A stretch of 64,000 bases of DNA from DASREM01 sp035652095 (GCA_035652095.1 DASREM010000055.1:324574-388573); one strand, 5' to 3'. Positions 42,351-51,576 are shown, numbered from the stretch's first letter. The notes: generated by a model from the sequence alone, not told the origin. Program-made: numbers and translations.

Positions 42351-43067
42351 TCACTTAGATGCAGGCCTTTCCTTATAGCTGCCCTCCAGTTTGGCGATCT
42401 CTGCCGGAAAGGGTTCCCCATCCGCCCAAACTGCGCCGTCTTCAAAATATTCTTTCTTCCATATGGGTACGGTCTTTTTCAGGGTGTCAATGATCCAGTG
42501 GCAGGCGTCGAATGCCGGTCCGCGATGGGCTGAGGCCACCACGATCAGCACGCTGGTCTCGCCAATCTCCAGGCGTCCCAAGCGGTGTACCATCACGACA
42601 TCCCTCACGGCGAACTGCGCGATGGCCTTCTCCACGAGACTTTCCATCTGCCGCAGCGCCATTTCCTCGTACGCCTCATAATCCAGGTACAGCGTACGCC
42701 GCCCGCGCGTATTGTTTCTGACCACGCCGTCAAACAACACCGCCGCCCCGTCTTCCCCCCGCTTGACTGCATTCAGCCAATCCTGCGGGACAATCTTTTC
42801 CCGAACGATGTAGGCCCTCGGCGCTCCGCCGCTTACCGGAGGAAGAAATCCGATTTCGTCGCCCGGGTTCAATATCGCGTCCTGGCTGGCATAGTCCTGG
42901 TTCAATGAAACCGCGACCGAGTTCATAAATCGCCGCAGGTCCGGGATTCGATCTACATAGACCTGCACCACGTCGCGGATGCTCGCCCGTTCCGGCACCT
43001 CCAGCCAATCCTGTGCTGTCCCCGTCAGGTCTTTCAGTATTCCGAAAAATAACACTCGAACCTGCAT
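42351..43067 (-). CDS. moaDE: Fused molybdopterin synthase MoaD-MoaE
   Basis: 238 residues from MQVRVLFFGI (43067). Residues 1-81 are MoaD, ending FLPPVSGG with the Gly-Gly that must become a thiocarboxylate; residues about 88-238 are MoaE (FDGVVRNNTRG, LDYEAYEEMALRQM, VHRLGRLEIGETSV, ASAHRGPAFDAC, KTVPIWKKEYF). The enzyme inserts dithiolene sulfur into cPMP. Because the MoaD C-terminus is internal, cleavage after GG is presumably needed, as reported for MoaX-type fusions. No other moa genes are adjacent. Confidence 0.93.
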   Translation of the reverse strand: MQVRVLFFGILKDLTGTAQDWLEVPERASIRDVVQVYVDRIPDLRRFMNSVAVSLNQDYASQDAILNPGDEIGFLPPVSGGAPRAYIVREKIVPQDWLNAVKRGEDGAAVLFDGVVRNNTRGRRTLYLDYEAYEEMALRQMESLVEKAIAQFAVRDVVMVHRLGRLEIGETSVLIVVASAHRGPAFDACHWIIDTLKKTVPIWKKEYFEDGAVWADGEPFPAEIAKLEGSYKERPASK

Positions 43068-43164
43068 GAAACGGCCACCCCTACGGGAATTAGTGTATCG
43101 CGACAAACGCTCAGCGACGGCTACAATCACCCATTCTGTTCAGCGGTTTGACGAAAGTGAAGAC

Positions 43165-44463
43165 TTGCGAAAAAAAGTAAGCTTCGGCGCGATCAGCCTC
43201 TTGCTTGTATTCTTCTCTTGCCCCTCCCTTCAGGGCTATGCCGTCTTGTCCCACGAAGAGCTGATTGATATCGCTTACAGCTCCGAAATTCGGCCTGCCC
43301 TGGTCAAACGCTTTCCGCACGCAACTGACGAAGAACTGCTGGAAGCGCACGCCTACGCGTACGGAGGATCGGTCATCCAGGACCTGGGATACTATCCGTT
43401 CGGCGACCACGAGTTCACCAATCTTCTGCATTATGTTCGGACGGGAGATTATGTCGGCTGGTTGATTCGCGATGCCCGCACCCTCAACGAATACGCCTTC
43501 GCTCTTGGCGCCTTAAGCCACTATGCGTCGGACGCATGGGGCCATCCTGCCGTCAATGCCGGAGCAGCGCTGGAGTACCCGAAGCTGCGCGCTAAGTACG
43601 GCGACATCGTCACCTACGAGGACGATCCCGCGGCCCATATCAAAACCGAGTTCAGTTTTGATGTCCTGCAGGTGGCCAAGCGCCGGTACATCTCCAAGCA
43701 GTTCCACGATTTCATCGGATTCGAAGTTTCCGAGGACCTGATAAAACGCGCCTTTGAGGATTGCTACGGATTGCCGCTCTCTAAAATTATGGAACTCGAT
43801 GACCTGGCCATCGGCACCTATCGTTTCTCGGTCAGCCGGGTAATCCCGGAGATGACGCAGGTTGCGCTCGCGACCAAGGAAGTCAACCTGCACGGCGAGA
43901 AGCACGACAAGGCGCGGGCCGAGTTCCTCTATCATCTTTCACGCGCCGATTATGAGCGGGATTTCGGCGCCAAGTATCGCAAGCCTGGCTGTTTTGCGCG
44001 CTTTCTCGCCTTTTTGCTGCGCATCGTTCCCAAGTTCGGCCCGTTCAAGGCCCTGGCCTACAAAACTCCCACTCCGCAAACCGAGGACCTCTACTTTCGC
44101 AGCATGGACAAAGTTGTCGCCGAGTATCACCGTTTGATCCAACAAGCCGAAGCCGGCGAGCTGTCGTTTGCCGACCGCAACCTCGATACCGGCAATTTGA
44201 CCCACGCCGGAGATTACCGATTGGCCGACCAGACCTACGCGCAGCTGGTGCGACAGCTCGCCGACGATCATTTTGCGCATCTCACCGCGGCCGTCAAGCA
44301 GGACTTGCTGCGATACTTCGCCAGTGGTCCGGTGGCGGCCAGCCTCAAGAAAAAAGATTGGGAGAAAACGCAGACAGCATTGGAAAAATTAAAGACGGCG
44401 CCCACGGTTCCCCCCGCTACTCAGAGCACTGGAGTCACTCAAAGCGACAAGGCACCGGAATAA
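43165..44463 (+). CDS. Zinc-dependent phospholipase C-like exported protein
   Basis: 432 residues from a TTG (43165) that directly precedes the signal peptide (RKKVSFGAISLLLVFFSCPS); the Shine-Dalgarno is weak. Early LSHEELIDIAY and FALGALSHYASDAWGHPAVN (about residues 112-131) place His and Asp as in zinc-dependent phospholipase C/S1-P1 nuclease folds. A later His pair occurs in KEVNLHGEKHDKAR and DDHFAHLTAAVK. The C-terminus is a Thr/Pro tail. Substrate and activity are not established from sequence. The gene is divergent from moaDE. Confidence 0.8.
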   Translation: MRKKVSFGAISLLLVFFSCPSLQGYAVLSHEELIDIAYSSEIRPALVKRFPHATDEELLEAHAYAYGGSVIQDLGYYPFGDHEFTNLLHYVRTGDYVGWLIRDARTLNEYAFALGALSHYASDAWGHPAVNAGAALEYPKLRAKYGDIVTYEDDPAAHIKTEFSFDVLQVAKRRYISKQFHDFIGFEVSEDLIKRAFEDCYGLPLSKIMELDDLAIGTYRFSVSRVIPEMTQVALATKEVNLHGEKHDKARAEFLYHLSRADYERDFGAKYRKPGCFARFLAFLLRIVPKFGPFKALAYKTPTPQTEDLYFRSMDKVVAEYHRLIQQAEAGELSFADRNLDTGNLTHAGDYRLADQTYAQLVRQLADDHFAHLTAAVKQDLLRYFASGPVAASLKKKDWEKTQTALEKLKTAPTVPPATQSTGVTQSDKAPE

Positions 44464-44533
44464 ACTCCTTGCACTCTTGAGGCAAGGTTCGCCAATTGCG
44501 GGACACAGGACTTCAGCCTACAATCATTCTCCG

Positions 44534-44896
44534 ATGTATTCCGAACCTCTTACCATTGAACGTTACGAGAGCGACATTGCAGGCCAGGGTGTGCTTCTGC
44601 TCAAGGGCCCGCTGGTCACGGAGAACCTGTCCCCATTTCAGAATGCAGTGCGCGGAGAAGATGCCGAGACCATGATTATCGATCTCACCCACGTTCCATA
44701 TATTGACTCGGCAGGTCTTGGTTCGCTGGTCAGCACCTATGTCAGTTGCGAGAAGGCGGGACGCCGCGTGGTTCTGGCCGGGCCCAATAAACGGGTGCGG
44801 CGGCTTTTCGAAATTACCAAGGTAGAACCCTTATTTCTGATCTTCCCCAGTCTTGCAAGCGCCATCGAAACCCTCAACCGTGCCGGGCAAGCCTGA
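44534..44896 (+). CDS. STAS-domain anti-anti-sigma factor-like protein
   Basis: 120 residues from ATG 44534. It is a single STAS domain: GVLLLKGPLVTENLSPFQNA, METI-like strand MIIDLTHVPYIDSAGLGSL, with Ser59 in the phosphorylatable position, and RRLFEITKVEPLFLIF. Such proteins switch partner kinases or sigma-factor pathways by phosphorylation. It is convergent with a receiver-domain gene three bases away; no anti-sigma kinase is seen nearby. Confidence 0.9.
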   Translation: MYSEPLTIERYESDIAGQGVLLLKGPLVTENLSPFQNAVRGEDAETMIIDLTHVPYIDSAGLGSLVSTYVSCEKAGRRVVLAGPNKRVRRLFEITKVEPLFLIFPSLASAIETLNRAGQA

Positions 44897-44899
44897 ATA

Positions 44900-45463
44900 T
44901 CAAGCCGGAGAGTTGCGCCGCATCTCTAACTTCTCGTGGATCAGTTTCACCAACAGGCTGATGTCCGCAGGTTTCACCACATAGTCGTCAACCTGTTGAC
45001 GGATACCCTCCACCGCTGTTTCAAAGCCGGGATATCCCGTCAATAGAATCGTGACGCAGCGCGGGTACGCTTGCCGCATCGCTGCCACCACCTGGAACCC
45101 GTTCCCTTCGCTGCCGATATTCAGGTCCGAGAGCAGCACGTCAAACTCTCGCTGTTGAATTTCAGCAATGGCCTCGCTTACCGTCGAAGCAACCCAAACC
45201 TGAAAGCCGTTGCTTTCAAGAATCGGCGGCAGTGTCAGGCGGATGCTTTGCTCGTCGTCCACAAACAACAGCCGTTTTGATCCATGATGGACAACCGGCT
45301 CCAGTACAGGACTCTCAGCCGCGCCCACATCGCGGTAGAAATTTCTTTCGCTCTCGTCCAAGGCGCGATTCAGTTGCCGCACCAGATCGCGAAGCTTGAT
45401 GGGGTCATTTTCGACCGATACCTGGGCGGCGAGTGTACGCCAGTCTCTTCCCTTTTCTTTCAT
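44900..45463 (-). CDS. Receiver-domain response regulator without output domain
   Basis: 187 residues. An N-terminal helical extension (RTLAAQVSVENDPIKLRDLV to FYRDVGAAE) precedes a receiver domain with D69/D70, phosphoacceptor D113 (LLSDLNI), T142 (LLTGYPG) and K164 (VVKPAD). No DNA-binding domain follows, so it likely signals by protein contact. No kinase is adjacent. The helical extension of about 60 residues is the unusual part. Confidence 0.88.
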   Translation of the reverse strand: MKEKGRDWRTLAAQVSVENDPIKLRDLVRQLNRALDESERNFYRDVGAAESPVLEPVVHHGSKRLLFVDDEQSIRLTLPPILESNGFQVWVASTVSEAIAEIQQREFDVLLSDLNIGSEGNGFQVVAAMRQAYPRCVTILLTGYPGFETAVEGIRQQVDDYVVKPADISLLVKLIHEKLEMRRNSPA

Positions 45464-45573
45464 TCCTGGCTCGGAACCTTTGTGCTGGCTGCGGAACTCT
45501 TGTGTGACTGAGTTCCCGAAACTTCAGGGTAGTATACTCACATCATCTACTTTGGTTTGTTCGCTATTAGACG

Positions 45574-45789
45574 ATGGCTGCCAAGAAGAAAGTGTCGCCT
45601 CGCGCAAAGAAGGCAGTGGAACGAGTCTCGCCCGCGAGGCCGGAGGCTCGCGATGAAGGTCCTCGATTGATTCCGCTGGATGAAGGCACCGAACAGCCCC
45701 AAGGTCGCTCTGACAGCACCATGGAGCGCTATCTGAAATTGGCTGATGCCGCATTAACGCCCAAGAAACGCGCGCACTCCTCGAGCTAG
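45574..45789 (+). CDS. Small basic hypothetical protein
   Basis: 71 residues, Lys/Arg-rich at both ends (MAAKKKVSPRAKKAVERVSP, TPKKRAHSSS), with STMERYLKLADAALT near the end. It overlaps the convergent gene by 4 bp. It has no recognised domain and a weak start, so it may not be expressed. Confidence 0.42.
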   Translation: MAAKKKVSPRAKKAVERVSPARPEARDEGPRLIPLDEGTEQPQGRSDSTMERYLKLADAALTPKKRAHSSS

Positions 45790-46727
45790 GACTCTGCCAC
45801 TTCGGTTACTTCGGCTGGAGATGGAGTTTCCGATTTTGATTTCTTCTTCTTTTTGGTTCCGCCATACTTTCCTTCCTCCATCTGCAAGGCGGCCCAGATA
45901 AAGCTCTGTACATCCATTCGCGAATGCGGGTTCAAATTCCGGGACTGAAGTTCCGCCTCCACGCGGGCAGCCACATCGCGGAGCTTAGAGTAGGTTTGCC
46001 AATTCGGCTCAGCCCGGTACTCCAAGGTGATTCCGACTGAATCCGCCATGCGCTGCAGGGCGAGAGGCTTCATAAACATCTGTTCTCCGCGAGATGCCAG
46101 AAACCAGAAGTATGTCGCCAGGGGCCACTTGGGAATTCCGAAGGAAGCCAGCGCATCGCAATAGCCAGTGAAGCGTGACTGTTCGTCTGCTTCGCCATAG
46201 AGCAACTGGAACAGAGTGTTTGAAAATCGCTCGTGGTTGGAAGGGTTCGCAACCACCGCGGTCTTGAACTTGATTCGCTCCATGGGAAAAACCAGGTTGG
46301 TGGTTTGCAGCGACGCCATGGCCCGGCTTGCCACGTCAGCGTAATTCTGCTGCTGCATCAACTGCTCGAAACTTTCTCTTCCGAGATGCGTGACGAACTC
46401 CGCGCTGGCGCTCTCAATCGGGGCGCGTTCCTTCACTGCAAACTGGGGGTCGTCGAAACCGCCTGGAAAACTGGCACGGAAAAGGTCATGAAGATGGTCG
46501 AAATCAGCGGGCGGGCGTCGCGAAACCCGCACCTTGCCGGCTCCGGAGCGCGCCTTTGGCCACTGAAAGTCCGGACTTGGCGGTTGCGCCGGCTTAAGTT
46601 CGGCGGTCTTGACCAGCATTTTCTCCCCTTCTTTCAAGAAGCGGATCGACAGATTTTCGCCGACAGCGGTGATTTGCCCGACTCCAAACTTCGAATGCTC
46701 AACCCAGTCGTTAGTGTTCCATTCCAT
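45786..46727 (-). CDS. Conserved hypothetical protein with N-terminal DUF3553/CarD-like fold
   Basis: 313 residues. The N-terminus (DWVEHSKFGVGQITAVGENL, then SIRFLKEGEKMLVKTAEL) looks like the small beta-barrel found in DUF3553 or CarD/TRCF RNA-polymerase-binding domains. The middle and C-terminal parts are helical without known motifs (FPMERIKFKTAVVANP, YCDALASFGIPKWPLATYF), ending in a Lys run (GGTKKKKKSKSE). The function is unknown; an RNAP or nucleic-acid contact is possible from the N-terminal fold only. Confidence 0.8.
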   Translation of the reverse strand: MEWNTNDWVEHSKFGVGQITAVGENLSIRFLKEGEKMLVKTAELKPAQPPSPDFQWPKARSGAGKVRVSRRPPADFDHLHDLFRASFPGGFDDPQFAVKERAPIESASAEFVTHLGRESFEQLMQQQNYADVASRAMASLQTTNLVFPMERIKFKTAVVANPSNHERFSNTLFQLLYGEADEQSRFTGYCDALASFGIPKWPLATYFWFLASRGEQMFMKPLALQRMADSVGITLEYRAEPNWQTYSKLRDVAARVEAELQSRNLNPHSRMDVQSFIWAALQMEEGKYGGTKKKKKSKSETPSPAEVTEVAES

Positions 46728-46851
46728 CTGAGTAGGATAGGGTTGCCGGCGAAAACGGGCAAGTGCGAAGTCGGTGGCGCGGGATGCTTCCCACCCCTGC
46801 GCGATCGAAAACCGATGCGCAGTTCAGCCATTACCCGGGGAAAAGTTCGCT

Positions 46852-46887
46852 AAAAATAAAAGACCAGATCCCGTTGCGGATCTGGTC
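46852..46887 (-). terminator. Intrinsic terminator of lon
   Basis: A perfect 10-bp stem (46862-46871 with 46878-46887) and 6-nt loop are followed on the minus strand by TTTTATTTTT (46852-46861). It lies 18 bp after the lon stop. Confidence 0.87.
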
Positions 46888-46905
46888 AGGAATCGTTCAT
46901 TTGAA

Positions 46906-49368
46906 TCAGCTGACGGGCTGTTCGGTCAGCACCTTTTCGCGCTCTTCCGCATCCTGCTTCTCTTCGCCGGGCGTCGAAGGCAACGCGAGTTCCAGCACCT
47001 CGGGAATCGATTTCACGTAGTGGATCGAAAGATTCTCGAGCTGCTCGGGCGTCAGGTCTTCTTCGACGTTGGTCTTGTTTTCGGCCGGCAGAATAATATC
47101 GTGTACGCCGGCCCGTTTCGCTGCCAGCACTTTCTCCTTCACTCCACCAATGGGAAGGACGTTGCCGCTGAGAGTGATTTCTCCCGTCATGGCCAGCAGC
47201 GGACGCACCAGCCGGTTCGTCAACAGCGAAACCAGCGCCGTAGTGATGGTCACGCCTGCCGAGGGTCCGTCTTTCGGAATCGCTCCCGCCGGCACGTGAA
47301 TGTGGATATCGTGATTGGCGAAGAACTCCTCGTCAATGCCAAGCTGCTTGGCGTTGGAACGCACCCAGCTCAGCGCGGCCTGCATGGATTCCCGCATCAC
47401 GTCCTGAATCTGGCCGGTAATCGTCAGGCCGCCTTTACCCTTCATGCTGTTGGCTTCGACGAACAGAATGTCGCCGCCCGACGGCGTCCATGCCAGGCCC
47501 ACCACCACTCCGGAACGTTGGGTTCGTTCGGCAATTTCCCCTTCGCTGCGGATCTTGATGCCGCCCAGAAATTCTTGAATGATCTCCGGCGTCACCACCA
47601 GCTTTTCCGACTTACCTTCCGCAATGCGGCGGGCCTGCTTGCGGCAAATGGTCCCGATCGTGCGTTCGAGATTGCGAACCCCGGCCTCCCGCGTATAGTG
47701 CCGGATGATGTAGCTGACACTCTCACGGGGGAAATCGATCTGGTCCTTGGTGATTCCGTTTTCGTCAACCTGCCGCGGGATCAGGTATTGGAACCCGATA
47801 TGGACCTTTTCCTCTTCCGTGTAACCCTGTAGTTCGATGATCTCCATACGGTCGCGCAAAGGCTCGGCAATCGGATCGAGCATGTTCGCGGTGGTGATGA
47901 AGAGCACCTTGGAAAGATCAAACGTCACATCCAGATAGTTGTCGCGGAAGCTGGAGTTCTGTTCGGGATCCAGCGCTTCCAGCAGAGCCGAAGCGGGATC
48001 TCCACGGAAGTCGCGCCCGACTTTGTCGATCTCGTCCAGCATGAATACCGGGTCCTTGGTTTCTGCCCGGCGGATGCCCTGGATGATCTGACCCGGCAAA
48101 GCACCGATGTAAGTACGCCGGTGACCGCGGATTTCCGCTTCATCGTGCACGCCGCCCAGGGAAATCCGGACGAATTTGCGTCCCAAGGCACGCGCGATCG
48201 ATTTGCCCAGCGAAGTTTTGCCCACGCCCGGAGGCCCAACGAAGCACAGGATCGGCCCCTTCATGTTCGGCTTCAAACGCCGGACCGAAAGATAGTCCAG
48301 AATGCGATCTTTGACTTTCTTCAGGTCATAGTGATCTTCGTCGAGGATCTCGCGAGCCTTGACGATGTCCACGTCTCCGCCGGAACTTTTCGCCCAGGGC
48401 AGCACGGCAAGCCACTCGATGTAGTTGCGGGTGACCGAATAGTCGGCCGCCATCGGCGACATGCGCGAAAGACGCCCCAACTCCTTGAGAGCTTCTTTCT
48501 TCACATCGTCCGGCATGCCGGCCTGTTCGATCTTCTGCCGCAGTTCTTCGGTGTCGCGCGCGCCCTCATCCTGCTCACCCAATTCCTTCTGGATGGCCTT
48601 CATCTGCTCACGCAGGTAGTACTCGCGCTGGCTTTGCTGCACGCGGTCCTGGACTTCGGATTGGATCTTGTTGCGAAGCTGCTGAACTTCCAGTTCCTTG
48701 GCCAGATGCTGGTTGATTTTTTCCAGACGCACGCGAACATCTGTGGTTTCCAGCGTGTCTTGCTTATCAGCAGTGGAAAGAGACGGTAAAGATGACGCAA
48801 TAAAGTCCACCAACCGGCCGGGTTCCTCGATGTTCATGGCCACGGTGGAAAGCTCATCCGACAACGTCGGCGAGCCGGCAACAATCTGTTGGAATAACGT
48901 CAGTACATTCCGCTGTAGTGCCTCTACTTCGGAACTCTTGGGTGGAATCGCTTCGGGAACCGAGTCGACTCTGGCCCGCATGAATGGAGTGAGTTGGGAA
49001 AATTCCGCCAGTCGCACCCTCTCCAAGCCTTCCGCAAAGACGAACAGACTTTGGTTCGGCATCTTGACCACTTTGTGTACGACCGCCAGGGTACCGACCG
49101 TGTACAGGTCGGTAGGCTGGGGAGAGTCGACGCGCGCTTCGCGCTGCGCCACCACAACGATGGTCTTGTCCTCCCCGAGAGAGTTAATGAGCTGGACAGA
49201 GCTTTCCCGTCCTACGGTCAAGGGCAGCACGGCGTGCGGAAATAGCACGGTGTCGCGTACTGGCAGAATCGGTAATGATCGGTCCTGCTCAGCCTGCGGC
49301 TGCTGCTCCCTTTCCTGGACAGGCTCTTTTGCTTTCGTAGTGCGCTCGGAGCGCGCCTTCTCTGCCAT
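46906..49368 (-). CDS. lon: ATP-dependent protease Lon
   Basis: 820 residues from ATG 49368 with AAGGAG upstream; the open frame extends nine codons further but lacks a site. The N-terminal substrate domain (LPILPVRDTVLFPHAVLPLT), AAA+ module (GPPGVGKTSLGKSIARALGR, Walker A near residue 380; Walker B PVFMLDEIDKVG) and the Ser-Lys protease domain (PKDGPSAGVTITTAL) are all present. It degrades misfolded and regulatory proteins in the cytoplasm. A stem-loop terminator follows. Confidence 0.98.
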   Translation of the reverse strand: MAEKARSERTTKAKEPVQEREQQPQAEQDRSLPILPVRDTVLFPHAVLPLTVGRESSVQLINSLGEDKTIVVVAQREARVDSPQPTDLYTVGTLAVVHKVVKMPNQSLFVFAEGLERVRLAEFSQLTPFMRARVDSVPEAIPPKSSEVEALQRNVLTLFQQIVAGSPTLSDELSTVAMNIEEPGRLVDFIASSLPSLSTADKQDTLETTDVRVRLEKINQHLAKELEVQQLRNKIQSEVQDRVQQSQREYYLREQMKAIQKELGEQDEGARDTEELRQKIEQAGMPDDVKKEALKELGRLSRMSPMAADYSVTRNYIEWLAVLPWAKSSGGDVDIVKAREILDEDHYDLKKVKDRILDYLSVRRLKPNMKGPILCFVGPPGVGKTSLGKSIARALGRKFVRISLGGVHDEAEIRGHRRTYIGALPGQIIQGIRRAETKDPVFMLDEIDKVGRDFRGDPASALLEALDPEQNSSFRDNYLDVTFDLSKVLFITTANMLDPIAEPLRDRMEIIELQGYTEEEKVHIGFQYLIPRQVDENGITKDQIDFPRESVSYIIRHYTREAGVRNLERTIGTICRKQARRIAEGKSEKLVVTPEIIQEFLGGIKIRSEGEIAERTQRSGVVVGLAWTPSGGDILFVEANSMKGKGGLTITGQIQDVMRESMQAALSWVRSNAKQLGIDEEFFANHDIHIHVPAGAIPKDGPSAGVTITTALVSLLTNRLVRPLLAMTGEITLSGNVLPIGGVKEKVLAAKRAGVHDIILPAENKTNVEEDLTPEQLENLSIHYVKSIPEVLELALPSTPGEEKQDAEEREKVLTEQPVS

Positions 49369-49427
49369 GATTCTCCTTGAGTGTGTTTGGCTCAAGTTTT
49401 TGATGACGTTGAGTGTCGGAAAGATGC

Positions 49428-49449
49428 AAGCCCCACACAGTGTGGGCTT
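49428..49449. repeat. Palindrome upstream of lon
   Basis: AAGCCCCACAC (49428-49438) pairs with GTGTGGGCTT (49440-49449), with one bulged C. It lies 60 bp before the lon start and resembles a dispersed intergenic hairpin; it could also be a lon regulatory site. Confidence 0.4.
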
Positions 49450-49569
49450 ACAAGACGTTGGATTCTAAACCTCGGAGAAGGTTTATTCCATGCCAAAGGT
49501 ACATAGCTGGGAAACAAAGGTCACGTGCCAAGGCGTGCCAAGAATGCGGAATAGCCTCTCAAGAGTCCG

Positions 49570-49591
49570 GGGCCGCCCAAAGAGGCGGCCC
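49570..49591. repeat. GC-rich hairpin between lon and a secreted-protein gene
   Basis: GGGCCGCC (49570-49577) and GGCGGCCC (49584-49591) form a perfect 8-bp stem with loop CAAAGA. It is probably a dispersed palindrome; on the minus strand it lies 40 bp past the stop of the secreted-protein gene but has no T-run. Confidence 0.5.
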
Positions 49592-49630
49592 TACCCGAGA
49601 CTTTGCGTCTCCGCCAGGCGTTTGCCGGTC

Positions 49631-50005
49631 TTAGAAAACGTGCTTTGCAGTATCGCCGCGGAAAACCAGTTCACGCAGAACCCGCTCGTTCGAGGCGTTC
49701 AGCACGTAGTATTTTTCCGTCGCTGGCGCCTTTGCCGTAAGCGGCACCAGGGTGCACTTGATTTTCACTTCGACGGGATTCTTCCCGCGCTGCTGCGTGA
49801 ACACCATGATGTGATTGTCTCCGTCCATGGTGTGCAGGACTTTGTACTCGCCCTTCGGCAGCAGCACCTCGCCCACCCTCATCGGGCTCTCAAAGATCAC
49901 GCTTCGGGAATCTGATACTCCAAACTTGTTCTGTCCTGCCTGCAGCGCCACCGCCATTCCCAGTACAAAAGCCATTGTTACTGCAAGGATTTTCAACGCT
50001 CGCAT
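49631..50005 (-). CDS. Small secreted hypothetical protein
   Basis: 124 residues. A signal peptide (MRALKILAVTMAFVLGMAVA) precedes a beta-rich domain (SVIFESPMRVGEVLLPKGEY, HIMVFTQQRGKN) that resembles small acidobacterial exported beta-barrel proteins. I cannot name the family with confidence. It is a single gene on the minus strand between pheA and lon. Confidence 0.78.
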   Translation of the reverse strand: MRALKILAVTMAFVLGMAVALQAGQNKFGVSDSRSVIFESPMRVGEVLLPKGEYKVLHTMDGDNHIMVFTQQRGKNPVEVKIKCTLVPLTAKAPATEKYYVLNASNERVLRELVFRGDTAKHVF

Positions 50006-50126
50006 ATCGTTCCTCCGTCTTCACTCAGCCATCTCGGCATCAACTCAAGCCTACGGCGGAGCAAAGAACGCGGCGGTGTGCGTGCTCACGCACAATTGTG
50101 ATCGTTAACCTAGGCAGATGTTCGCC

Positions 50127-50927
50127 TTACCGCGCCGGGTAGATACCCAGGATCTTCACCATTTCCGACATTTCGCCCAAATCCCGAACCGCGCTTCGGG
50201 CGAGTTGGTCATCGCCGCGCAGGAAATCCAGGTAAAACACATATTCCCAGGGGCTTCCCTGCAAAGGGCGGGATTCGATCTTGCTTAGATCAATATCTCG
50301 CAGGGCAAAGACGCTCAGGGCTTTGAACAAAGCTCCGGCCTGGTTCTTCAGGCGAAAGGCAATGGAGGTCTTATTTGCCCCCTTCGCGACCCCCCTCGTG
50401 CGGTGGATGAGCACGAAGCGGGTGAAGTTCTGCTTATTGTCTTCTATCCCTTCAGCGAGTATCTGGGCCTGGTAGACCGATGCTGCTTTGCGGCTCGCGA
50501 TCGCAGCGGCATCTCGCAACTTCTCCTCCACAATGTGTTTCACGCTGCCGGCGGTGTCGTAAAACGGAACCGGCTCGAATTGTTTGTTCTTGCGAAATAA
50601 GTTGCGGCACTGTTCAAGGGCGACCGGATGAGAGTAGACGCGCTTGACGTCCTGGAGGCGAACGCCCCGCGGGGCAATCAGATTGTGGACAATACGCAGG
50701 CGGAATTCGCTTCGGATGAACGCCTTTTGCGTCAGCAGCAGGTCAAAGTGCTCGGCGACAGACCCGGCCAGAGTGTTCTCGAGCGGAATTACCGCCCAGG
50801 TTCCGCGAGCGACCCGGTCAAACACTTCCGCTGAACGGGCACATGGAACAATCGAACAGCCGGGCAGCATTCGCAATGCCGCTTGGTGGCTGAATGATCC
50901 CAGTTCCCCCTGGATCGCCACTTTCAT
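50127..50927 (-). CDS. pheA: Prephenate dehydratase
   Basis: 266 residues. The catalytic domain begins MKVAIQGELGSFSHQAALRM and contains WAVIPLENTLAGSVAEHFDL and the TRF motif (NFTRFVLI). A C-terminal ACT domain (KTSIAFRLKNQAGALFKALS, ESRPLQGSPWEYVFYLDF) provides phenylalanine feedback. It converts prephenate to phenylpyruvate. The chorismate mutase domain of proteobacterial P-proteins is absent. The gene stands alone. Confidence 0.94.
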   Translation of the reverse strand: MKVAIQGELGSFSHQAALRMLPGCSIVPCARSAEVFDRVARGTWAVIPLENTLAGSVAEHFDLLLTQKAFIRSEFRLRIVHNLIAPRGVRLQDVKRVYSHPVALEQCRNLFRKNKQFEPVPFYDTAGSVKHIVEEKLRDAAAIASRKAASVYQAQILAEGIEDNKQNFTRFVLIHRTRGVAKGANKTSIAFRLKNQAGALFKALSVFALRDIDLSKIESRPLQGSPWEYVFYLDFLRGDDQLARSAVRDLGEMSEMVKILGIYPAR

Positions 50928-50967
50928 CGGGTGAAATTATAGACACTCCGCAGTGAGGGAGTTCTGT

Positions 50968-51435
50968 TCAGCTCAAGTCCTTCTTGAGTACGATCGCATC
51001 CACTCCGTTCGCGTAATACCGCGGAACGGTTTTCACCAGGAAGTATTGATGGCGTTTGTAGAACGACAAGGCCGCCTTGTTGTCCACCGCCGTCTCGAGC
51101 GCGACCGCATGGGAACCCCCAGCGCGCAGCCGTTCTTCGGCTTTCTGAAGCAATTCCGACCCAACCCCGAACCGCCGCGCCTCTCCAACCACATCAATGG
51201 TGATGATGTGTCCGACTCCGCCGCGACCCGCTTCAGCCACCAGAAATCCGAGAATGGGGCGCGAATCGCCTTCCCCATCGACGGCTTCGGCGACCAGCGT
51301 GAAGGAGCGGCTGCGACGGATGTAGGTTTCCAGTTCCAGCCTGGAATAGGCGATGCCCGGTGAAAAACATCCCTGGTCGATTTTCCACAGGCGCAGCAGG
51401 TCGTCGGGGCGGTAGTCGCGGAGGGCGAAGCGCAC
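50968..51435 (-). CDS. RimI-like GNAT acetyltransferase
   Basis: 155 residues if the GTG at 51435 is used, which matches the family start (RFALRDYRPDDLLRLWKID). A longer frame to 51513 would add 26 residues of poor character and overlap the divergent gene. The acetyl-CoA-binding motif A is seen in HIITIDVVGEARRFGVGSEL, followed by ALSFYKRHQYFLV. The family acetylates protein N-termini (RimI-type) or small amines; the substrate is unknown. Confidence 0.85.
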   Translation of the reverse strand: MRFALRDYRPDDLLRLWKIDQGCFSPGIAYSRLELETYIRRSRSFTLVAEAVDGEGDSRPILGFLVAEAGRGGVGHIITIDVVGEARRFGVGSELLQKAEERLRAGGSHAVALETAVDNKAALSFYKRHQYFLVKTVPRYYANGVDAIVLKKDLS

Positions 51436-51576
51436 CCGCTCATTGTATCTGCAGCAATTCCGGCAAGTCAGGATTCTGAACAGGACAGCAAACATTTGCC
51501 CCTTCCCCGCCATCAGAGCTCGAAAGTATTTGCAGGGAATGCGCCGCCAGTCGTAACATTCGCATCAGAGGAAATT

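Noticed and set aside
49428..49449. CIRCE or HAIR heat-shock element upstream of lon
   Set aside because: The palindrome is short, with a bulge, and does not match the consensus of either element.
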